From assembly GCF_009674825.1 (NCBI RefSeq), contig NZ_WKJH01000005.1:124001-188000 (forward strand): DNA of 64,000 nucleotides, given 5' to 3'. The DNA is from Maribacter luteus. GTDB taxonomy: Bacteria > Bacteroidota > Bacteroidia > Flavobacteriales > Flavobacteriaceae. The number at the start of each line of letters is the position of its first letter. The first letter of the stretch is position 1. The notes under the pieces were generated by a model. The model ran no database searches and was not told the DNA's origin. It saw nothing but the letters and a program-made list of their open reading frames with translations. Both the position numbers and the translations under genes were made by a program. Shown here piece by piece: positions 38,032 to 44,877 of this stretch.

Positions 38032-39002
38032 TCAATATACTTCAATTGTATATATACGGGAAAGTGATCGCTATATCCCCCGACATACTTTCGGCCCAAA
38101 TAAGTTCTATAAGGTGTGCCCTTATATTTTCCCTTCCATTCGGTCAATAAATGCGCATCAAATATATTGGCATGTGCGAAACTATGCGTCCCTTTTTCAT
38201 AATTAAAGAAGTTATGGGAAACAATGATCTGGTCGAACATACTCCAGCTTCTCCTGTAATTGGCACTTCCCCTTTGGGGGGACCTCAATTTTTCCATAGG
38301 ATTATACAAACCGGAATCATTGATTAAGCTTTGAATACTTTTGGAATCGGGGTTGTCATTAAAATCGCCCATTATAATGTAATTGGGGTCATGGTATTCC
38401 TTTTCGATCTCGGCCATTTTTAACCTTATGGTCTTGGCTGCCTCTATCCTCTTATAATCGGTTTTAACTTCCCCGTCCCTACGCGACGGCCAATGATTAA
38501 CAAAAACATGAACAGTTTCTCCGTTAAGTTTTCCGTATACATATAAAATATCCCTCGTTGTATCCCTGATTCCTTCTTCGTTATAAACCAATAAAGGTAT
38601 AGGTTCGGAAAAAAGAACCTCGAAAAACTCCTTTTGGTACAATAATCCGGTATCTATTCCCCGCTCATCAGGGGAATCGTAATGCACATAACCATAATCG
38701 GTATCTTTTAAAGGGTCTGCATTTATCAGGTCCTCTATTACCGAGGCATTTTCCACTTCTGCAATACCTACAAGTGCAGGGGCACGTTCGGCAGATTCAA
38801 GACCGATCTTAGAGATGGTGTTCGCCAGTTTAAAGATTTTCTTCTTATATCGCTTTGGGGTCCATTTTTTGAAACCTTTAGGTGTAAAATCATCATCCAA
38901 GGTGTCTGGATCATCAACGGTATCAAAAAGATTCTCAAGATTGTAGAAGGCAATTGTGTGAAGACTTTTTTTCTTTTTTTTCTTGAAAAATGAAAATACC
39001 AT
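38028..39002 (-). CDS. Endonuclease/exonuclease/phosphatase-family protein
   Basis: 324 residues. The EEP fold is shown by IAFYNLENLFDTVDD with Asn, LVGIAEVENASV with the metal Glu, VNHWPSRRDGE with His, IMGDFNDNPDSKS with Asp/Asn and GGYSDHFPVYIQL with the catalytic Asp-His pair. A lysine-rich N-terminus (FFKKKKKKS) but no signal peptide suggests a cytosolic or nucleic-acid-associated protein. The substrate may be DNA, RNA or a phosphoester lipid; sequence does not decide. Confidence 0.87.
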   Translation of the reverse strand: MVFSFFKKKKKKSLHTIAFYNLENLFDTVDDPDTLDDDFTPKGFKKWTPKRYKKKIFKLANTISKIGLESAERAPALVGIAEVENASVIEDLINADPLKDTDYGYVHYDSPDERGIDTGLLYQKEFFEVLFSEPIPLLVYNEEGIRDTTRDILYVYGKLNGETVHVFVNHWPSRRDGEVKTDYKRIEAAKTIRLKMAEIEKEYHDPNYIIMGDFNDNPDSKSIQSLINDSGLYNPMEKLRSPQRGSANYRRSWSMFDQIIVSHNFFNYEKGTHSFAHANIFDAHLLTEWKGKYKGTPYRTYLGRKYVGGYSDHFPVYIQLKYID

Positions 39003-39055
39003 GTAATTAGTTTAGAAGGATACAAATTTACAAAAATAGCTTGGCCAGTATTGTG

Positions 39056-39063
39056 TAAATTTG
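39056..39063 (+). promoter_or_regulatory. -7 element of hflX promoter
   Basis: TAAATTTG matches TAnnTTTG 16 nt before the hflX ATG. The nearest TTG upstream (39041) is only 12 nt away, shorter than usual. Confidence 0.4.
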
Positions 39064-39079
39064 CATATTAAACAAGACT

Positions 39080-40291
39080 ATGTTAGAAAAGAAAGCCATA
39101 GAATACGAAAAAGTCGTCCTAATTGGTGTTATCAATAAGGAACAGGATCAGGAAAAGGTGAACGAATACCTTGATGAACTGGAGTTTCTGACCTACACCG
39201 CAGGTGGTGAAGTGGTAAAACGTTTCGTACAGCGTGTAGATGTACCCAACCCTAAAACCTTGATCGGCAGTGGAAAGATGCAAGAGGTAGAAAGTTTTGT
39301 GGAAGAACACGAGGTCGGGTCGGTTATCTTCGATGATGAGCTTTCCCCAGGACAACAACGTAACATTGAAAAACAATTGCGATGTAAGATTTTGGACCGA
39401 ACGAGTCTTATCCTCGATATATTCGCCCAACGTGCACAGACCAGTTATTCCCGAACCCAAGTGGAATTGGCCCAGTACGAATATCTTCTACCCAGGCTTA
39501 CAGGGTTATGGACACACTTAGAGCGACAAAAAGGGGGTATTGGTATGCGCGGACCCGGTGAAACCGAGATTGAAACCGATAGACGTATCGTGCGTGACCG
39601 TATTTCATTGTTGAAGAAAAAACTTTTGAAGATAGATCGGCAAATGGAAACCCAAAGAGGAAATAGGGGAGCACTTGTGCGGGTAGCACTCGTAGGATAC
39701 ACCAATGTTGGGAAGTCAACCCTGATGAATGTCATCAGTAAAAGTGATGTCTTCGCAGAAAACAAGCTTTTCGCTACCCTTGACACAACCGTTCGCAAAG
39801 TCGTAATAGGAAACCTTCCTTTTTTACTCAGTGATACCGTAGGTTTCATTCGTAAACTACCTACACAATTGGTAGAGAGCTTTAAAAGCACACTAGATGA
39901 AGTTCGTGAAGCAGACCTATTATTGCATGTAGTTGATATTTCCCATCCTAATTTTGAAGAGCATATAGCATCGGTCAACAAAATATTGGATGAAATAGAC
40001 AGTGCCGATAAGAAAACGATCATGGTTTTCAATAAAATAGACCAATACCACCATCAAACCATTGATGAAGACGACTTGGTTACCGAAAGATCTTCGATAC
40101 ATTTTACCATCGAAGATTGGAAACGCACCTGGATGCAACGGATGGGCGAAAATGCCTTGTTCATATCCGCATTGAACAAAGAAAACCTTGATGAATTCCG
40201 TAAAAGGGTCTATGATGTTGTCAGAGATATACATGTAACCCGTTTTCCTTATAACAACTTCCTGTATCCTGAACATTTAGACCAATATTAA
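39080..40291 (+). CDS. hflX: Ribosome-rescue GTPase HflX
   Basis: 403 residues. An N-terminal HflX domain (about 1-195, with NPKTLIGSGKMQEV and GMRGPGETEIETDRR) precedes the G domain: G1 GYTNVGKST (206-214), G3 DTVGFIRKLP and G4 NKID. HflX binds the 50S subunit and splits stalled ribosomes under stress. The stop codon lies inside a perfect 11-bp hairpin (40276-40301). The downstream region is the small-transcript array. Confidence 0.93.
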   Translation: MLEKKAIEYEKVVLIGVINKEQDQEKVNEYLDELEFLTYTAGGEVVKRFVQRVDVPNPKTLIGSGKMQEVESFVEEHEVGSVIFDDELSPGQQRNIEKQLRCKILDRTSLILDIFAQRAQTSYSRTQVELAQYEYLLPRLTGLWTHLERQKGGIGMRGPGETEIETDRRIVRDRISLLKKKLLKIDRQMETQRGNRGALVRVALVGYTNVGKSTLMNVISKSDVFAENKLFATLDTTVRKVVIGNLPFLLSDTVGFIRKLPTQLVESFKSTLDEVREADLLLHVVDISHPNFEEHIASVNKILDEIDSADKKTIMVFNKIDQYHHQTIDEDDLVTERSSIHFTIEDWKRTWMQRMGENALFISALNKENLDEFRKRVYDVVRDIHVTRFPYNNFLYPEHLDQY

Positions 40292-40301
40292 TTGGTCTAA
40301 A
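40276..40301 (+). terminator. Perfect hairpin spanning the hflX stop codon
   Basis: TTTAGACCAAT (40276-40286) pairs perfectly with ATTGGTCTAAA (40291-40301) around a 4-nt ATTA loop. The TAA stop is at 40289-40291. No T tract follows, so it may protect the mRNA 3' end or act as a DNA palindrome rather than terminate by itself. Confidence 0.5.
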
Positions 40302-40371
40302 ACAGGAAGAAAATGTGCCGTTCATCGGGAAAACCATACCGTTAATTTTTTCACCACAATTAAGGATGCGT

Positions 40372-40389
40372 TCACAACATATTTTGTGA
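40372..40389 (+). promoter_or_regulatory. 18-bp palindromic operator, copy 1
   Basis: TCACAA-CATATT-TTGTGA is a perfect 6-6-6 inverted repeat. It overlaps the expected -33 region (TTG at 40384-40386) of the small-transcript promoter. It looks like a binding site for a dimeric regulator; the regulator is unknown. Confidence 0.6.
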
Positions 40390-40408
40390 TCTTTCCTCTG
40401 GTACAACT

Positions 40409-40416
40409 TATCTTTA
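40409..40416 (+). promoter_or_regulatory. Promoter -7 element of small transcript 1
   Basis: TATCTTTA, one base from TAnnTTTG, lies 22 nt after TTG inside the palindrome. It is conserved in the second copy at the same distance. Predicted transcription start is near 40421. Confidence 0.5.
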
Positions 40417-40420
40417 CCTT

Positions 40421-40594
40421 GTAATTAAGTGATCGTATTGACCCCAAATCAATTCATGAACTTGACCAAAAAAACTAAAGGTTTCCCCAAAACCTTTACT
40501 TAACCAAATAATGCTATCCGAATTCTTTTCGGACCAAATTTTACAAAACCTACTGAACTAAAAAACGCTCTTTTTTCAAAGGGCGTTTTTTATT
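40421..40594 (+). ncRNA. Candidate small RNA 1 of tandem array
   Basis: Predicted from promoter to terminator, about 170 nt. After a leader shared with copy 2 come hairpin H1 (40476-40484 with 40490-40498, 9 bp, loop CCCCA), hairpin H2 (TCCGAA 40517-40522 with TTCGGA 40528-40533) and the terminator. A 15-codon frame starts at the ATG at 40456 (MNLTKKTKGFPKTFT). It is short, shares only its first four residues with copy 2, and the degraded third copy has no ATG. A structured RNA is therefore favoured over a peptide. H2 shows compensatory changes against copy 2. It may belong to a known flavobacterial RNA motif such as Flavo-1; I cannot test that here. Confidence 0.6.
40561..40592 (+). terminator. 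Intrinsic terminator of small transcript 1
   Basis: AAAAACGCTC (40561-40570) pairs with GGGCGTTTTT (40581-40590) with one G-T pair and a 10-nt loop, ending in a T tract. Confidence 0.85.
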
Positions 40595-40689
40595 TTCCTA
40601 TATCGTTCAGAACCCTTCAGCCGATATAAAGTATGCCGTTCATCGGGAAAATCGTACCGTTAATTTTTACACCACAATTAAGGATGGGT

Positions 40690-40707
40690 TCACAACATAT
40701 TTTGTGA
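40690..40707 (+). promoter_or_regulatory. 18-bp palindromic operator, copy 2
   Basis: TCACAA-CATATT-TTGTGA, identical to copy 1 including the spacer, and again 37 nt before the -7 element (start to start). Confidence 0.6.
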
Positions 40708-40726
40708 CCTTTCCTCTGTTCCACCT

Positions 40727-40734
40727 TATCTTTA
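40727..40734 (+). promoter_or_regulatory. Promoter -7 element of small transcript 2
   Basis: TATCTTTA at the same position relative to the palindrome as in copy 1. Predicted transcription start is near 40739. Confidence 0.5.
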
Positions 40735-40738
40735 CATT

Positions 40739-40902
40739 GTAATTAAGTGATCGTATAGACCCCAAATCTTATCATGAACTTAACCTATAATAGTGCAAGC
40801 CCCAAACGAGCACTAAACCTATAAAAAGCTACCTGAATTTTATCAGGACTGTAATTTAAACCTACTTAAAAAAAGGCCCTTTCCCAAAAGGGCCTTTTTT
40901 AA
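40739..40902 (+). ncRNA. Candidate small RNA 2 of tandem array
   Basis: About 160 nt. The conserved leader is followed by H1 (TAGTGC 40791-40796 with GCACTA 40810-40815, loop containing CCCCAAA as in copy 1), H2 (CCTGA 40832-40836 with TCAGG 40843-40847) and a 14-bp terminator. H2 lines up with H2 of copy 1, where a G-C pair has become T-A and an A-T pair has become G-C. A 16-codon frame from the ATG at 40774 (MNLTYNSASPKRALNL) is unlike that of copy 1 after four residues. A regulated structured RNA is the best reading; a leader peptide is the alternative. Confidence 0.6.
40869..40902 (+). terminator. Intrinsic terminator of small transcript 2
   Basis: A perfect 14-bp stem (40869-40882 with 40887-40900), CCCA loop, GGCCC core and a six-T tail. 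It is also followed by little T on the other strand, so it is oriented to the plus strand. Confidence 0.9.
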
Positions 40903-40966
40903 TGACCTATACCGAACTTTAATAAAAGAAGAGGTTCGTAACATCCCTATATTTTTTTACCATTTA

Positions 40967-41193
40967 CACCACAAAAAGTCTGTTATACACAACAAATATT
41001 TACAATTTATGCTGCCTAAGATTACCTTAGTCCTGTATTTATGATTTAGTATTGAATCCCAAAAGAATCATAAATTAACCTACGGATAAGTATTTGGAAT
41101 TACTCAGTTCAAAATTGAAAACTTGGACACAATACATAACTGACTAATTCAATAAATAAAAAAGCCCTGGCATGACTGACAGGGCTTTTTTTT
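40967..41193 (+). ncRNA. Degraded third copy of the small-transcript unit
   Basis: TTTACACCACAA (40964-40975) matches copy 2 of the repeat exactly, followed by ACACAACAAATATTT where the palindrome should be. At 41049-41080, GTATTGAATCCCAAAAGAATC followed by ATAAATTAACC aligns to the leader GTATTGACCCCAAATC, AATTCATGAACTTGACC of copy 1. The palindrome is broken, the ATG is replaced (CATAAA), and the -7 element is unclear. It ends in a strong terminator. It may be a decayed or diverged member of the array; expression is doubtful. Confidence 0.35.
41158..41193. terminator. Bidirectional terminator between small-transcript array and DUF3078 gene
   Basis: A 12-bp stem (41158-41169 with 41180-41191; GCCCTG/CAGGGC core, A-run on one side and T-run on the other). 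It can stop the third small unit on the plus strand and the DUF3078 gene, whose stop is at 41209, on the minus strand. Confidence 0.85.
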
Positions 41194-41208
41194 ATAATTA
41201 AAATTGGT

Positions 41209-42138
41209 TTAGAAGGCATAGTTAAGGCCAAATAACCAATAGGTCTGTAAATCATTGTCAATATTATCGAAAGTGGCGGTGGCATCAGGTGTTGGTCCGT
41301 TCAACGCGTAATTAAGCGCTTCTTGCTTATTATCCCTTAAACCAAATTCAAAGCCAAGCCCAATACCTTTCCAGATCGTATATCCAAAAGAGTTGATCCA
41401 TGTCCAATTCGACAGGTCTGAAGATTTATAACTTTGGAACATCGAAAGGTTGGTCTTAAAATTAACCTTACCGATTTTACGGGTATAATCGGCTACGATC
41501 TTTGCACCCATTGAGGATTCAAAAATATCATCCTCACTACTGAAAACAAAGTTATAGTTCAAAGGGTGGATGACTACAACCAAATCTGTAATTGGTGTCC
41601 ATGTGGCACCAATACCTAAATCCAAATAACCTGGATCGTTGAAGTTGCTCAATATCGTAGTCCTATATTCCCCTAAGGCAGATATAGCGAACTTCTCACT
41701 TATTTTACGCCCATAAAGCGATGAAATGGAGAAAACATCCGTAGCCTGTTGAAAGCTATCGTCATCTGTTGGATCATCCTTGTCATCGAACTTTACCCAA
41801 CCAAGGTTGATGTTTCCCGAGTTTCTCCAGAAAAACTTTTCTTGATTAAGGTTGGCAAATCCATTTACAGTAACCCCAATATTACCTGCACTGGAATTAG
41901 CTGCATCTTTTGAATACCAATTATCGAAACCGGATAAGTTGGCCCCAATGGTACCGAACGCCCCTTTCTTCCATCCTGGAAGGGCATCAATTTGTGCTTG
42001 TAGGGCATCTACCCTACCTTGAATGGCCGCAATCGAATCTTTCTTAGGACCTTGTAAGGCCTTCAATTCATCCGCGGTCTGTGCGTATGTAGCTGATAGT
42101 GCCAAAAACGCAGTAACTGTTAAAACTAAATTTCTCAT
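41209..42138 (-). CDS. DUF3078 outer-membrane beta-barrel protein
   Basis: 309 residues. Signal peptide (MRNLVLTVTAFLALSATYAQ), a short helical segment (KDSIAAIQGRVDALQAQIDAL, about 32-52), then a beta-barrel ending in an aromatic C-terminal Phe (WLFGLNYAF), which fits an outer-membrane protein. The SGFDNWYSKDAANS and NLNQEKFFWRNSG segments are typical of flavobacterial DUF3078. Function is unknown. It has a consensus promoter and a strong terminator, and is separate from the suf operon. Confidence 0.87.
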   Translation of the reverse strand: MRNLVLTVTAFLALSATYAQTADELKALQGPKKDSIAAIQGRVDALQAQIDALPGWKKGAFGTIGANLSGFDNWYSKDAANSSAGNIGVTVNGFANLNQEKFFWRNSGNINLGWVKFDDKDDPTDDDSFQQATDVFSISSLYGRKISEKFAISALGEYRTTILSNFNDPGYLDLGIGATWTPITDLVVVIHPLNYNFVFSSEDDIFESSMGAKIVADYTRKIGKVNFKTNLSMFQSYKSSDLSNWTWINSFGYTIWKGIGLGFEFGLRDNKQEALNYALNGPTPDATATFDNIDNDLQTYWLFGLNYAF

Positions 42139-42170
42139 AATGTTAGTGTTTAAATTTTGTTATGAAGTGC

Positions 42171-42199
42171 AAAAGTAAGTATTGTTAACTATAAACAAT
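42171..42199 (-). promoter_or_regulatory. Consensus promoter of the DUF3078 gene
   Basis: On the minus strand, TTG (42199-42197), exactly 18 nt and TACTTTTG (42178-42171). This is one of the best matches to the Bacteroidota consensus in the window. The 5' leader would be about 30 nt. Confidence 0.75.
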
Positions 42200-42214
42200 T
42201 ACAGTTATCAACAA

Positions 42215-42721
42215 TTATACTTTTTTGTATAATGGCACGGAGGAGCATGCTTCGCCGTACATTACGCTCTTTGCGACGGGCAACAATTTGATAGTTATCC
42301 ACAAATATGCATTTTGCGGAACGGGTTTGTTACCGCATCCTTTGATTATAACAGGTTTATCCTTAAACTCTGAAACGTCAAGGTCTTCTATAATGGATTG
42401 ATAGAGTGAAGTCTCCATAACCTCCATATTACCCTGAACCACTTTTTTGGCATAAGGCTGTAATTTAGTACTAATAAGCATGAAGGCCCATCCTGGGATG
42501 ATGGCATCCGTTGTACAATCGACTGCTACATATTTATCTTGATATTGACTCCAATCATGCGCTGCTATGGTTGTCCTGAATTCCTTTTCCCTAAGAACAA
42601 AACCTTCAAAAAGCCAATCTTTGATATCCAAGAAAACACGCTCCCCGTTAGGATAAAAATCTTCCAAATCAATGGTTTTCAATTGACTTTGGGCTACACG
42701 GTTTATGATTTCGTTTTGCAT
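42215..42721 (-). CDS. DUF2480-family protein
   Basis: 168 residues. The pattern IINRVAQSQLKTIDLEDFYP, FLDIKDWLFEGFVLREKEFR and VAVDCTTDAIIPGWAFMLI matches DUF2480, a Bacteroidota-specific cytosolic family with no known role. In this phylum it regularly follows suf genes, as here, which hints at a link to iron-sulfur metabolism. It lies 97 bases downstream of the DUF59 gene and could be the end of the suf operon. Confidence 0.85.
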   Translation of the reverse strand: MQNEIINRVAQSQLKTIDLEDFYPNGERVFLDIKDWLFEGFVLREKEFRTTIAAHDWSQYQDKYVAVDCTTDAIIPGWAFMLISTKLQPYAKKVVQGNMEVMETSLYQSIIEDLDVSEFKDKPVIIKGCGNKPVPQNAYLWITIKLLPVAKSVMYGEACSSVPLYKKV

Positions 42722-42818
42722 AAAGTAAAAGATATCTGATTAAATGTAAATGGATAATCGCCGTTGACCTATTTACTATGAGGGTTCATAAAAGCTAGGG
42801 AATAACATCATTGAACAG

Positions 42819-43145
42819 CTAAAGCATGCCCAATTCCAGTTTTGCCTCCTCACTCATTAGATCTTGCGTCCAAGGTGGGTCAAAAGTGATTTCTACGATG
42901 GCATCTTTAACGGCGTTCAAAGATTTCACCTTCTCTTCTACCTCAACCGGTAGGGTTTCCGCAACAGGGCAATTAGGAGATGTTAGGGTCATTAAAATCT
43001 TCACATCCCTTACTTCATTGACAAAAACATCATAGATCAATCCCAGTTCATAGATATCTACAGGAATCTCAGGATCATATATCGTCTTTAGGACCTGTAC
43101 TATCTTTTCGCCTAATTCTTGCGTATTTATAACTTCTTCACTCAT
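42819..43145 (-). CDS. SufT-like DUF59 iron-sulfur assembly protein
   Basis: 108 residues. The DUF59/MIP18 domain covers the protein: TIYDPEIPVDIYELGLIYDV and LTSPNCPVAETLPVEVEEKV, with the conserved Cys in SPNCP. SufT-type proteins help mature iron-sulfur proteins. It follows sufE by 11 bases in the suf operon. Confidence 0.87.
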   Translation of the reverse strand: MSEEVINTQELGEKIVQVLKTIYDPEIPVDIYELGLIYDVFVNEVRDVKILMTLTSPNCPVAETLPVEVEEKVKSLNAVKDAIVEITFDPPWTQDLMSEEAKLELGML

Positions 43146-43156
43146 TTTTCTTAGCT

Positions 43157-43579
43157 TTAGTTCAATTGTGTCTGGTATGCAATAGCATACATCTTCAATT
43201 GTTTCACCATACTTACCAAACCATTGGCCCGGGTCGGCGACAAATGTTCCTTTAACCCGATCTCATCTATAAAATCGGTATCCGCATCAATAATATCCTG
43301 GGGTTTCTGGTTGCTGAACGTACGAATTAAAATAGCAATGATCCCTTTAGTGATTATGGCATCACTGTCTGCCGTAAATACCAATTTATCCCCATCTAAT
43401 TCAGCATGTACCCATACTTTACTTTGGCAACCTTTTATGATGTTATCATCGGTTTTGTACTTCTCATCTATTAACGGAAGTGATTTACCCAACTCTATCA
43501 TATATTCATAACGTTGCATCCAATCCTCGAACATTGAGAACTCATCAACGATTTCCTCCTGAATCTCTTTTATTCCCAT
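43157..43579 (-). CDS. sufE: SufE sulfur acceptor
   Basis: 140 residues. The acceptor cysteine is C51 in IIKGCQSKVWVHAE. SufE takes persulfide from SufS and passes it to the SufBCD scaffold. GLKEHLSPTRANGLVSMVKQL near the C-terminus is characteristic. It lies 70 bases downstream of sufS. Confidence 0.92.
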   Translation of the reverse strand: MGIKEIQEEIVDEFSMFEDWMQRYEYMIELGKSLPLIDEKYKTDDNIIKGCQSKVWVHAELDGDKLVFTADSDAIITKGIIAILIRTFSNQKPQDIIDADTDFIDEIGLKEHLSPTRANGLVSMVKQLKMYAIAYQTQLN

Positions 43580-43649
43580 AAACTCATTTTATACAAAAAT
43601 ACAATAAGTATCATAGGTTTTCAATTTATTGGATTTGGGGTTGAAAAGC

Positions 43650-44876
43650 TCAAAGAAGCATTGCTTTGGCCTTTTCTACACCTTCCACCAAAATATCGAT
43701 TTCCTCCTTGGTATTGTAAAAACTAAAACTGGCTCTTACCGTTCCGGGAATCTTATAGAAGTCCATGATCGGTTGGGCACAATGGTGACCTGTACGTACG
43801 GCTATTCCCAATTTATCGAGGATAGAACCCATATCATAAGGGTGGACCCCCTCTATATTAAAGGAAATAACGGATGTTTTATTTTCCGAGGTGCCATAAA
43901 TACGTAACCCCTCTATGGCCAACAATCTTTCGGTTGCATATTCAAGAAGCTCATTTTCATAAGCTGCAATTTCATCAAAACCTATGGCATTCATATAATC
44001 CAAGGCAGCACCAAAAGCTATTCCACCACAAATATTCGGTGTTCCTGCCTCAAACTTATGCGGTAAATCAGCATATGTGGTTTTTTCAAAAGTAACTTCG
44101 GCGATCATTTCACCTCCACCTTGATAGGGTGGCAATATGTTCAGCCATTCTTCCTTGCCGTATAACATGCCTACTCCAGTAGGGCCACACATTTTATGTG
44201 CAGAAACCGTATAAAAGTCAACATTCAATTCTTGTACATCCGCTTTTATATGTGGGGCAGCTTGAGCCCCGTCTATCAATACCGCAGCCCCTACTTTATG
44301 CGCAGCATCGATTATCGTTTTAACCGGGTTTACCGTTCCCAAAGCGTTGGACACATGGTTACAGAACACCAATTTTGTCTTATCGGATAATAATTCCAGG
44401 TATTCTTCCAAAATCAATTCCCCTTCCTCATTCATAGGGATAACCTTTAAGGTTGCCCCGGTACGCTCGCACAACATTTGCCAGGGCACAATGTTGGAAT
44501 GATGTTCCATGGCCGAAACTATAAGTTCATCACCAGCCTTTAAAATAGATGTGAAACCATTAGCCACAAGATTTATACTATGGGTTGTCCCAGAAGTGAA
44601 AATGATCTCGTGGGACTTTGCTGCATTAAAATGCTTTTGGATCTTTATACGAGCCTGCTCATATTTATCGGTTGCCTCTTGTGAAAGTGTATGAACACCA
44701 CGATGTATATTGGCATTATAATTACTGTAATAATCTACTATGACATCTATAACTTGCCGTGGTGTCTGCGAAGTAGCGGCATTATCGAAATAGACCAATG
44801 GCTTACCATTGACCTCACGATTGAGTATTGGAAAATCTTTTCGGATAACTGTTGGATTGAAGGTAGTTTTCTCCAT
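43650..44876 (-). CDS. sufS: Cysteine desulfurase SufS
   Basis: About 408 residues. A PLP enzyme that takes sulfur from cysteine. The PLP lysine lies in TVSAHKMCGPTGVGMLYGK, and the active-site Cys in RTGHHCAQPIMDFY. FDNAATSQTP at the N-terminus is typical. The frame extends to 44906, but the ATG at 44876 (MEKTTFNP) follows the sufD stop by one base and fits the family start. Confidence 0.93.
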   Translation of the reverse strand: MEKTTFNPTVIRKDFPILNREVNGKPLVYFDNAATSQTPRQVIDVIVDYYSNYNANIHRGVHTLSQEATDKYEQARIKIQKHFNAAKSHEIIFTSGTTHSINLVANGFTSILKAGDELIVSAMEHHSNIVPWQMLCERTGATLKVIPMNEEGELILEEYLELLSDKTKLVFCNHVSNALGTVNPVKTIIDAAHKVGAAVLIDGAQAAPHIKADVQELNVDFYTVSAHKMCGPTGVGMLYGKEEWLNILPPYQGGGEMIAEVTFEKTTYADLPHKFEAGTPNICGGIAFGAALDYMNAIGFDEIAAYENELLEYATERLLAIEGLRIYGTSENKTSVISFNIEGVHPYDMGSILDKLGIAVRTGHHCAQPIMDFYKIPGTVRASFSFYNTKEEIDILVEGVEKAKAMLL

Positions 44877-44877
44877 T

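Larger units (their letters stand above)
40316..40467 (+). repeat. 152-bp direct repeat, copy 1 (promoter and leader)
   Basis: Aligns without gaps to 40634-40785 with about 14 differences by hand count (about 91% identity). It starts at TGCCGTTCATCGGG and contains TCACAA-N6-TTGTGA, the -7 element TATCTTTA and a conserved leader. It ends just after ATGAACTTGACC. Sequence after the repeat is unrelated at base level but similar in folding. Confidence 0.9.
40634..40785 (+). repeat. 152-bp direct repeat, copy 2 (promoter and leader)
   Basis: Second copy of the repeat at 40316-40467, offset by exactly 318 bp along its whole length. Differences cluster between the palindrome and the -7 element and just before the ATG; the palindrome, the -7 element and the CACCACAATTAAGGATG segment are unchanged. 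Confidence 0.9.

Noticed and set aside
40456-40503. Peptides MNLTKKTKGFPKTFT and MNLTYNSASPKRALNL as the products of the tandem array
   Set aside because: Only four residues are shared, the bodies show RNA-type covariation rather than codon-level conservation, and the third copy has lost the ATG. Kept as an alternative, not as CDS features.
40316-40785. The direct repeats as a CRISPR-like array
   Set aside because: Only two clear copies of 152 bp with a 166-bp interval, each with promoter and terminator, and no cas genes; the size and layout do not fit CRISPR.
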